A stretch of DNA of 14,769 nt from Ignavibacteria bacterium UBA7675 (lineage in GTDB: Bacteria > Bacteroidota > Ignavibacteria > Kapaibacteriales > UB7675): positions 1 to 14,769 of the forward strand of contig DLHF01000057.1 of assembly GCA_002483085.1 (NCBI GenBank), in the 5' to 3' direction. The first letter of the stretch is position 1; each line of letters starts with the position of its first letter. The notes under the pieces were generated by a model. It was not told the DNA's origin. It saw nothing but the letters and a program-made list of their open reading frames with translations, and ran no database searches. The translations under genes were made by a program, and so were the position numbers. Of this stretch, positions 7,924 through 13,924 are shown in pieces.

Positions 7924-8571
7924 TCAACTATTTGAAGCTTGTCCAGTGTTGTAATATTCATCTCTCATTGCTTTCAGATATTTCAACAGTTCATGCATGT
8001 TACAATATGCCGTTATCTCATAGGTATTACGTCCGCAGTCTAAATCAGATTGGGCTTGGTGACAGCACCATTCACTATTTGCAATTGCTGTTTCAAGTTG
8101 CTCATATAAATACTCATAGGTGGAAGCCTTCTCATAGTCGAACCATATGTCTCTTAATATCCTTCCAACTTCATCGCAATCCTGAAAACTTCTTGTAGTT
8201 CTCCGAAAATGAAGTAAAACAAAGTATTCAAAACATGGAGCAGTATATGCAATCCTAATTTTAGGGTAGGAACGTACTTCATTAAAAACTTCTGGTATGC
8301 CTATATGGTTACGATCACCATCAAATACCAACCAAACCGAACTATAGGAATTACCTTCTCTATCAGCATCTTTTATTCTCTGCTTTGCTATCTCTAATAG
8401 TTGTTTGGGCGTGTGCCTTGAAGGTTTCTCTGCCTTAAGCCCATGCAAAGTACCGCGAAAATTATCGTATGTCTTTAGGCCCTCAAAATAGTTTTCTTCT
8501 GTTTCGCCTTCGCATAGAATAAGAACTCTTTTTCCCGGCTGTATGGTTATACGTCCCTTACGATATCGCAT
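7924..8571 (-). CDS. rloB: RloB-like (AbiLii-type) protein
   Basis: A 215-residue protein of the RloB family, the partner of RloA in AbiL-type abortive-infection systems. The family is thought to have a TOPRIM-like nuclease fold. Supporting motifs are VLILCEGETEENYF near the start (acidic residue after the first strand), VWLVFDGDRN (residues ~80-88, the DxD-like acidic pair) and PCFEYFVLLHF (112-122), matching the family's characteristic FE-x(4)-LHF stretch. The C-terminal NTYEITAYCNMHELLKYL resembles the family's end. It lies immediately after rloA: ATG 8571 is five bases past the rloA TGA. A TTG at 8580 overlapping that stop would add three residues and cannot be excluded. Translational coupling is likely either way. 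The length is normal. A nuclease activity is inferred from the family, not shown. Confidence 0.85.
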   Translation of the reverse strand: MRYRKGRITIQPGKRVLILCEGETEENYFEGLKTYDNFRGTLHGLKAEKPSRHTPKQLLEIAKQRIKDADREGNSYSSVWLVFDGDRNHIGIPEVFNEVRSYPKIRIAYTAPCFEYFVLLHFRRTTRSFQDCDEVGRILRDIWFDYEKASTYEYLYEQLETAIANSEWCCHQAQSDLDCGRNTYEITAYCNMHELLKYLKAMRDEYYNTGQASNS

Positions 8572-8576
8572 ATGAG

Positions 8577-9851
8577 TCAATTCTTAATTGACAACTTGAT
8601 TTTTTCGGTGATGGCAGGCTTTGCATTAAACTTACCAGTCAAATACCATTTTTCAAAAGGAATATCTTTTCGTATACCTGTAAAATCAGATAAGGAATAA
8701 AACCTACTTTCGCCTCTAAAATTCTTATCAACAAACCATACTTGATCTCTTCTAAATATTTCTTGACTTAGGAGACTTGTATTATGAGTGGCAAAGATTA
8801 GTTGAGCATTGTATGGGTTAGTGTCGGGATTATGAAAAAGCTTAATAAGCATACCAACTAGATCTGGATGTAAACTCTTATCAAATTCATCGATGACTAA
8901 TACTTGTCCATCAGCTAAAGCCTCTAGCACCAGTCCTCCTACACTTAGCAATTTGATTGTTCCTGTTGATTCCTCTCGAAGTCGAAAGGATATATATCCT
9001 TGGAGTACGCCTTTATCATAAAGTGCATGTTGAGTTCTAATCCTATACTTATATGTCTCTATAATTTCTTTTTTCTCTTCCTCACCCATATCTTCTGGAA
9101 GTCCATCAAGAGGCGGTCTTTCTTCAATGGTCAGCGCTATAATACCTGTATCTGCAGCATTCAATAGTTTATTAACATTATCCTGAAAATTCGGAACATC
9201 GCCTTTAGCTATCTTATTAGTATAGAATTGTATAAGAGCCTCCTCATTAATTTGTGTGGATACAAATAAACCATTAGAGAAGAAATTGTATGGCGCTAAC
9301 AATTGCTCATTCTTTTCCGTTCGAACCGTAGATAAAAACAGTTGATTGTTATATAGTGAATCGGCAATGAATTTTTTTCGACCGCTTAAGCGAGTACCAA
9401 ATTTGATGTTGTCTCCAACACGCTCATATAAAGTGGATGGTTGCCCCTTAGGAAAGAATACAAGTTTTTCTTTCAAGAAATGGCGATCATTAAATGCAAT
9501 CTCATAGATATATCGAATATTATCTTTAGCTATAAATTCAATAGACAGTTCTGTTGGAGAGTTTTGTGTGGCAACATCTAATTGATAAGGTTCATAGGGC
9601 AAAATTTTGTCTTCAACTTCAAAGGATTTCGAACTAACAACCAGATGTTGTAATGCATATAGAATTAATAATACATTGCTTTTACCTGATGCATTGGCTC
9701 CATATATAACTGCAGTTTTAAGTAATGACTTCATTTTGTCAATTGTGATAACATTCTCCTCCATCTCTCCGACTTTAGGTGCGGGTAGCATTGAGAATAT
9801 CTGCTCTTCTTTTATTGAGCGAAAGTTTTTAGCGGAAACCTGTATTAACAT
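8577..9851 (-). CDS. rloA: AAA ATPase, RloA/AbiLi-like
   Basis: A 424-residue ABC/SMC-type ATPase of the AAA_15/AAA_21 group (OLD-like ATPases), the sensor and energy module of RloAB/AbiL-type phage defence. It starts MLIQVSAKNFRSIKEEQIFS, the typical first strand. Walker A is GANASGKS (51-58), the signature-like ESTGT lies near 294-298, Walker B is VLVIDEFDKSLHP (317-329), and the switch histidine is in FATHNTS (353-359). The C-terminal YLTGKFNAKPAI fits the usual family ending. ATG 9851 lies about 33 bases after a strong promoter. It is the first gene of the operon, followed directly by rloB. Codon use is AT-rich compared with glgP and the helicase, consistent with recent transfer. All ATPase motifs look intact, so the system may be active. 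Confidence 0.9.
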   Translation of the reverse strand: MLIQVSAKNFRSIKEEQIFSMLPAPKVGEMEENVITIDKMKSLLKTAVIYGANASGKSNVLLILYALQHLVVSSKSFEVEDKILPYEPYQLDVATQNSPTELSIEFIAKDNIRYIYEIAFNDRHFLKEKLVFFPKGQPSTLYERVGDNIKFGTRLSGRKKFIADSLYNNQLFLSTVRTEKNEQLLAPYNFFSNGLFVSTQINEEALIQFYTNKIAKGDVPNFQDNVNKLLNAADTGIIALTIEERPPLDGLPEDMGEEEKKEIIETYKYRIRTQHALYDKGVLQGYISFRLREESTGTIKLLSVGGLVLEALADGQVLVIDEFDKSLHPDLVGMLIKLFHNPDTNPYNAQLIFATHNTSLLSQEIFRRDQVWFVDKNFRGESRFYSLSDFTGIRKDIPFEKWYLTGKFNAKPAITEKIKLSIKN

Positions 9852-9883
9852 ATTAAATCATCGCATTGTTTGCGTTTTTTTTG

Positions 9884-9915
9884 CAAAAGTACCTCTAATT
9901 TAGCATTCCAGCAAG
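9884..9915 (-). promoter_or_regulatory. Promoter of the rloA-rloB operon
   Basis: On the minus strand CTTG (9915-9912), a 20-base spacer and TACTTTTG (9891-9884) match the Bacteroidota promoter pattern, with an exact -7 box identical to that of the helicase gene. The island therefore appears adapted to expression in this type of host. Confidence 0.75.
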
Positions 9916-10057
9916 TTTATGTTGCTTAAATAGTGATTAAGTGAGAATTGTATGGTAGTATGGGAAGGACAACTGTATCAACTCCCTGTCAATTCTACCA
10001 AAGTTCTAAAGGTTAACTCGTTGAAAATAAAAAACCTTCCCAGCCACGCTCTGTTTT

Positions 10058-10158
10058 CTTTTAATCAAAGGGCCGTAGGTTCGAGTCCTACCGGGATCAC
10101 TGAAAACAATTAAAAAGCCTGAAATTCTATGAATTTCGGGCTTTTTGCATTTTAGGGA
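10058..10158. repeat. Right 101-bp direct repeat (att-like)
   Basis: A base-for-base copy of 7606-7706. It contains a truncated tRNA-Lys 3' half (10058-10099) with no D-arm or 5' acceptor strand, so it makes no tRNA, and a second copy of the terminator (10112-10146). Confidence 0.95.
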
Positions 10159-10449
10159 TTGTCGCTATCCGTTGCCGCCCGGTTGTATTGCCGCTTTGTG
10201 GGCGACCACACGCCACGCACAAGGGCGCAGAAGGGTGAACAGCACGCGGCGGGTGTGCTGCGCGGTGCGGAGCTGAAGCGCGGGGGCAGAGGCGCCCAAA
10301 CACCATTCCAGAAGGCATCAAGAGCACTTCCACACATGTTCAGCAAAACACAAAAGAGGGGAGCATTGCTGTTCCCCTCTTTGTTTCATGGCTTCTATTC
10401 GGCGCATCTGCACTACATGCGCGACTGAAGTACCACTGTACGACTGCAC
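10159..10449. other. GC-rich intergenic region right of the island
   Basis: About 290 bases between the right repeat and the PI-PLC stop. Positions ~10185-10300 are strikingly GC-rich and include the 17-base string TGCTGCGCGGTGCGGAG (10256-10272), which also occurs at 272-288. Open frames here look like accidental translations of GC-rich sequence (Arg/Gly/Ala-rich, no family). The right part holds the terminator of the PI-PLC gene. Confidence 0.5.
10353..10382 (-). terminator. Intrinsic terminator after the PI-PLC gene
   Basis: AAAGAGGGGA (10353-10362) pairs perfectly with TCCCCTCTTT (10373-10382) around a 10-base loop. On the minus strand it is followed by TGTGTTTTGC and lies about 70 bases past the stop codon. 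The stem also ends in TTTGTTT on the plus strand, so it may work both ways. Confidence 0.8.
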
Positions 10450-12012
10450 TCAACTTCGGCAAAGAGCAACAGCGTTGCTATCCGCACCATTCCCATCGTA
10501 TGGTGCATCGCCGTAAGTATGAATGCCGCCATTTTCACACAATATCCAGTAGCCTTTGCCATCGACAGTGCGAGCGATATCAACCGCGTCGTTGTCGCTA
10601 CCTTTGCCATGCCCATAATAAACAGCATCGCCGTAGGTATGAATACCGCCGTTTTTCGAGAGAATCCAGTAGCCACCACCATTGAGCGTAATTGCCATTG
10701 CTACGGCATCGTTGTCGCTGCCCTTGCCATGCCCATAATAGGCCGCATCACCATAGCTGTGAATGCCACCGTTTTTGCACAGAATCCAGTAGCCTTTGCC
10801 ATCGACAGTGCGAGCGATATCAACCGCGTCGTTGTCGCTGCCCTTGCCGTGGCCGTAGTAGATAGCATTACCATAGCTGTGAATACCACCATTTTTACAC
10901 ACAATCCAGTAGCCGCCGCCGTCGGGTGTTGCCGCCATCGCTACAGCGTCGTTGTCGCTGCCCTTGCCATGGCCATAATAGGCTGCATCTCCATAGGTAT
11001 GGATACCACCATTTTTCGAGAGAATCCAGTAGCCCTTGCCCGATGGAGTTGTAGCCATATCGACAGCATCGTTGTCGCTGCCCTTGCCGTGGCCGTAGTA
11101 GACAGCATTGCCATAGGCTTGTATTCCTCCGTTTTGCGAGAGAATCCAGTAGCCTTCGGTATAGGGAATATTGGTATGGGCGATAAGCATATTGCGAGCA
11201 GTTGATTCAAAATCCATCACGAGGATGCCAAAGCGCCCCTGCTTGTGCTCCAGGAAATACTCGGTAATACATGGATTTACATAGCTTGCCACAGCATTAG
11301 GGTAGCAGCCCGAACTCGTACCACTGCTAAAATTGACATACAGGGTTTGCTTGGTAGTTGCCCGTGCTTCGTCGAGCATTGCTTTTACTTTGTCCCACTT
11401 TTTGCCACGGTCGAAGAGGGTGGGAACTTTATACTGATCTTGAATTCGCATTTCTGCGGTATTGTGTATATCGAATGTCGCATTGTCGGGCCAGGGTTGA
11501 GCTTTTAGACCCTTAATTTGGTCGGGATTATCGGTGTCAAAGCGCCGGAACAGGACAATTTTACCCCGTACATCTTGGAGCTTCGGGACGGTGTCGCCGA
11601 AATACCATCTGTTATGGCAGTTGTAGGTTGCGATGTACCAGTCGAAAGTCTGCTCAAATGTTCGCGTATTATCTTTAGGATCGTATTCCTGTTTCACCGA
11701 CATAATAATTGTTTCGGAGGGATGTGCTGCCAGAAAATCGAGGCACACTTTCAGGACACCCTCACCGAAGTTAATGTGCTCGTAGACAAGGCCGTGATGG
11801 ATAGTAAATACATTATCAATGTGGCGGCAGCGAATGTCAATGAAGCGGATACCGGCCTGTAGTTGTTCGATCAGCGTTGCTTTTTGTGTTTCTGCTGCGT
11901 CACCACCGTACAGCGCGCAAGTGTCGTGTGTGCCGGGGATTGTCATGCTGTATAGCGACAGATTGCCATCTACTGTGCTCATCCAGTTTACCGGGTTGAA
12001 TGGGGCGGCCAT
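10450..12012 (-). CDS. PI-PLC-like phosphodiesterase with six C-terminal 40-residue repeats
   Basis: A 520-residue protein with two parts. Residues 1-286 form a PI-PLC X-type barrel of the bacterial kind, which cleaves phosphatidylinositol or GPI anchors. It shows NWMS, SMTIPGTHDT with catalytic His29, IRFIDIRCR, and the second catalytic His in IHHG (His73). Residues 287-520 are six tandem repeats of the form GYWILxKNGGIHxYGDAxYYGHGKGSDNDAV..., the last one shortened. Similar GYW...GG...GDA repeats are known in long actinobacterial surface proteins and suggest beta-rich, propeller-like blades. There is no signal peptide: the start is MAAPFNPVNWMST, and a good Shine-Dalgarno (AAGGA, 6 bases before ATG) fixes it. 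The GH18 gene lies 110 bases upstream on the same strand with a hairpin between. Enzymatic specificity, export route and the repeats' ligand are unknown. Confidence 0.88.
   Translation of the reverse strand: MAAPFNPVNWMSTVDGNLSLYSMTIPGTHDTCALYGGDAAETQKATLIEQLQAGIRFIDIRCRHIDNVFTIHHGLVYEHINFGEGVLKVCLDFLAAHPSETIIMSVKQEYDPKDNTRTFEQTFDWYIATYNCHNRWYFGDTVPKLQDVRGKIVLFRRFDTDNPDQIKGLKAQPWPDNATFDIHNTAEMRIQDQYKVPTLFDRGKKWDKVKAMLDEARATTKQTLYVNFSSGTSSGCYPNAVASYVNPCITEYFLEHKQGRFGILVMDFESTARNMLIAHTNIPYTEGYWILSQNGGIQAYGNAVYYGHGKGSDNDAVDMATTPSGKGYWILSKNGGIHTYGDAAYYGHGKGSDNDAVAMAATPDGGGYWIVCKNGGIHSYGNAIYYGHGKGSDNDAVDIARTVDGKGYWILCKNGGIHSYGDAAYYGHGKGSDNDAVAMAITLNGGGYWILSKNGGIHTYGDAVYYGHGKGSDNDAVDIARTVDGKGYWILCENGGIHTYGDAPYDGNGADSNAVALCRS
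10453..11154 (-). repeat. Tandem 120-bp coding repeats (5 full + 1 partial)
   Basis: Five full 120-bp units (11154-10555) and a shortened sixth (10554-10453) encode the C-terminal repeats of the PI-PLC-like protein. The units alternate in type: odd ones carry DAVD(M/I)A and even ones DAVAMA, giving a 240-bp higher-order period. Bases 10544-10599 and 10784-10839, exactly 240 apart, are identical over 56 bases, which suggests recent duplication or conversion. Confidence 0.95.
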
Positions 12013-12039
12013 GTGTTTTCCTTAGAAATTGTAGAATAG

Positions 12040-12068
12040 ACCGGGAACCGACTCTATCGGTTCCCGGT
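12040..12068 (-). promoter_or_regulatory. Perfect hairpin between the GH18 and PI-PLC genes
   Basis: ACCGGGAACCGA (12040-12051) pairs perfectly with TCGGTTCCCGGT (12057-12068) around CTCTA. It lies 55 bases after the GH18 stop and 28 bases before the PI-PLC start. On the minus strand it is followed by CTATTCTAC, not a T-run, so it is a weak candidate terminator. Partial termination, mRNA stabilisation or a binding site for a regulator are all possible. Confidence 0.6.
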
Positions 12069-12122
12069 GATATCACTATGAAGTGTATTGCCTATGAGGT
12101 AGCCAACACAAGCTATTCCGAT

Positions 12123-12980
12123 TTACCCGTTGTTGACTAATTGATACAGCTCTTTTTGCTGTGCTTGTTCAAATTCAAAGTTGTCGGAATTTAAGCGCCA
12201 CTGAGTTATCACAGTGTAGCCACCTGCTACATAGCCTTGGTATGCTTGCTCGGCTGTCTGGTAATTGCTCTCAAACTTTGCTCCATAGGCAAGCAAATCC
12301 TTGTCGATTCCAGCTCTGATAAATTCGTCGGGCGACGTAAAGCCGGAGTATAACTGGAGATTGACAAAATCGACACTGTGGTTTACAGATGCTGCATCGA
12401 GATAGCCAACCGATGCCGGAGAGAGCGTCAGGTAATAGTGCTTTCCAGTCACTACCGATAGAGCATCAAAAGCAATCCGAATATTGTCGAAAAGCAGCTT
12501 AAACTGCTCTCTGCTGATCGCATAGCAGATCGGCGCTTCCCAGTCCACATCAAAACCGTCGAGATCGTATTGTTTCATATAGGCCGCAAGATTAGCCGCA
12601 AAGCCCGCTGCGTTTTCTTGGTCGGTGTAGTGTGTATTAGCAAAGATGTTCGAGAGGACGCTTGCAGTGCCCCAGTTCAGTGTCATAGCAATTTTGATGT
12701 TGGGGTTGTTCTGCCGTGCATCCCGCAGGATGTAGTTCATATAGTCTTGATTGGTAAGTCCGTGCGGATGCGAAGCTGCACCGATCTCGATTGTGTAGAA
12801 AGGATTGCTTGTGGCGGGCAGCGTGGTAGCAAAGCAGAGAAACAGGATGTCTACTGCTTGGTACACATTATTAGTAATAAGTGTTTGATAGGAGCTGCCG
12901 GGTGTGTTGTAGTCCGATCCCGAAGGTTCATCTTCGTTCAGGAAGATCCATGCGTTCACAAGTTTGCTTTCAGAAGCCAT
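12123..12980 (-). CDS. GH18 family glycosidase (chitinase / endo-beta-N-acetylglucosaminidase-like)
   Basis: A 285-residue single-domain glycoside hydrolase family 18 protein, which cleaves beta-1,4 bonds next to N-acetylglucosamine in chitin or N-glycans by substrate-assisted catalysis. The signature is LDGFDVDWE (140-148), with D144, D146 and the acid Glu148 all present. Further barrel strands are recognisable as IKIAMTLNWG (95-104), YYLTLSPAS, VDFVNLQLYSG (with the catalytic-site Tyr) and YTVITQWRL. There is no signal peptide: the start is MASESKLVNAWIFL, with an excellent Shine-Dalgarno (AAAGGAG, 8 bases before ATG). No carbohydrate-binding module is fused. It is followed by the PI-PLC-like gene on the same strand, probably in one transcription unit with partial separation by a hairpin. 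Confidence 0.88.
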   Translation of the reverse strand: MASESKLVNAWIFLNEDEPSGSDYNTPGSSYQTLITNNVYQAVDILFLCFATTLPATSNPFYTIEIGAASHPHGLTNQDYMNYILRDARQNNPNIKIAMTLNWGTASVLSNIFANTHYTDQENAAGFAANLAAYMKQYDLDGFDVDWEAPICYAISREQFKLLFDNIRIAFDALSVVTGKHYYLTLSPASVGYLDAASVNHSVDFVNLQLYSGFTSPDEFIRAGIDKDLLAYGAKFESNYQTAEQAYQGYVAGGYTVITQWRLNSDNFEFEQAQQKELYQLVNNG

Positions 12981-13140
12981 GATGTGTACTCCTTTGGTCC
13001 TATGTAAAGTATATGTTACGTGTTATGGCTGGTATTCCCCCGCACGCGCCTGCCACTGTGTACAAATTACAGCTTCTATGAGCATGAGGCAATCGGCATT
13101 TGTCTGATTTTTGCTGCGTAGTACTACCGAGTGGAGATAA

Positions 13141-13335
13141 GGAAGGGAGGAACGTTGGGTTGCGGTAGACAAGGCGGGATGGCAAGCGCTTGTTATCGAC
13201 GCTGGCAATACCACTCGGCTGGGCATTTTTGAGGAGCTTGGTTTATATTATTTGGGCTTTGCTTTAAGGTCTTATTATTATTGTTCATTCGTTGCATCCG
13301 GTGCTCGTGCTTGTTATGAAGGCTATCTGCCATAG
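13141..13335 (+). pseudogene. Possible remnant of a type III pantothenate kinase-like gene start
   Basis: A frame open from 13141 to TAG 13333-13335, bounded by TAA 13138 and without any Met, reads WVAVDKAGWQALVIDAG then NTTRLGIFEELG. The D-x-G-N-T and G-I-F-E spacing resembles the ATP-binding start of CoaX-type kinases, one residue short of the usual spacing. The rest (SYYYCSFVASGARACYEG) has no resemblance. This could be chance in a frame of about 64 codons. Confidence 0.2.
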
Positions 13336-13551
13336 TGCGGAGTACGAGCAGATAGCGCTACATCAAGCTATATCATCTATCATCGATAATAACCGCATTA
13401 CGAGTTTGCTCAAGCATTGCCACACAGCGTCAGTGTAGTGGTTGGGGGACAGGCTCATAGCTCTTGGCGGATAGAATACGGTTACGGTGCATCTACACAC
13501 GAGAACATTCTTCTCGGCGGTCAGCTACAGAGCCAGCGGGAAGGCGTTGGT

Positions 13552-13602
13552 TGCGACCGGTGACAGCGACCAATCGGACGCCGCAGAGATGCCCGTGCCA
13601 CA
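13552..13602. repeat. Dispersed intergenic repeat, copy B
   Basis: Matches 3842-3892 at 44 of 51 positions in the same orientation. Both copies sit in long intergenic regions upstream of plus-strand genes, about 9.7 kb apart. Confidence 0.65.
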
Positions 13603-13924
13603 GATGTATAGAAACGCGTCGGCAGAAAGCTTGGTAGATGATGAGCGCTGTGTGCCGGAACGATGGTAATTGCAGGTAGGTGCTGCATTTGTGGAACGGT
13701 ATGGGTGGAACGATTGTTTATCCCTGCTGATTGGCGTCCAGTCTGTATTTTTATGTACCCAATGTACCCAGAAATAGCAGTTATAACACAATGTAAGTCT
13801 GATACCTATCTGCATCCGCAAAAAATGGTTATAGAGGCTGATAGAATAGAAGTGATTCGTTCCGTTTGATTATTTTTTTATTGCTGTTTTCCCATTCCAT
13901 CCATATTGACAATAGGAGAGAGAT

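Larger units (their letters stand above)
7606..10158. mobile_element. Small genomic island in tRNA-Lys carrying an RloAB (AbiL-like) defence pair
   Basis: Bounded by perfect 101-bp direct repeats (7606-7706 and 10058-10158) that start at the tRNA anticodon loop. The left copy completes a functional tRNA and the right copy is a 3' fragment, which is the arrangement left by site-specific integration into a tRNA gene. The unit from one repeat to the next is 2,452 bp. Its cargo is AT-rich relative to both flanks and consists of one two-gene operon. No integrase, excisionase or transposase is present, so it would have to be mobilised in trans, or be the remnant of a larger element. The repeat was aligned by eye but is base-for-base identical. 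Confidence 0.8.
12981..13924. other. Long intergenic region with repeat and possible gene remnant
   Basis: 944 bases without a convincing gene. It contains the Shine-Dalgarno and unseen promoter of the GH18 gene at its left end and a reading-frame fragment resembling the first strand of a sugar-kinase/CoaX fold (13141-13335). It also holds a 9-bp inverted repeat (13322-13330 with 13348-13356), dispersed repeat copy B (13552-13602), and AT-rich sequence before the chemotaxis gene. Short frames in the region change character with no start signals. Confidence 0.5.

Noticed and set aside
7757..7954. 65-residue plus-strand frame in the island's left end
   Set aside because: It crosses the rloB terminator and the decayed tRNA-like repeat and runs into rloB antisense; the composition looks noncoding.
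10058..10099. Second tRNA-Lys gene
   Set aside because: Only the anticodon loop and 3' half are present. The 5' acceptor strand and D-arm are missing, so it is the attachment-site fragment.
7606..10158. Hidden integrase or transposase inside the island
   Set aside because: Both strands were read. The only sizeable coherent frames are rloA and rloB; the remaining ~220 and ~205 bases are too short and show no recombinase motifs.
10159..10428. Open frame in the GC-rich region right of the island
   Set aside because: Arg/Gly/Ala-rich translation with no family, no ribosome site, and overlap with the PI-PLC terminator; the region shares a noncoding repeat string with 272-288.
10453..11154. Regularly spaced repeats that could suggest a CRISPR array
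   Set aside because: The units are contiguous 120-bp coding repeats that differ only by scattered substitutions; there are no unique spacers.
10519..11205. Long plus-strand open frame opposite the PI-PLC repeats, with its own periodic sequence
   Set aside because: It mirrors the 120-bp coding repeats of the minus strand, whose protein has clear catalytic and repeat motifs; the antisense frame has no start signal or family.
13487..13669. 60-residue open frame containing repeat copy B
   Set aside because: It shares a frame with copy A over the repeat only; differences there are not synonymous-biased, and there is no start signal.
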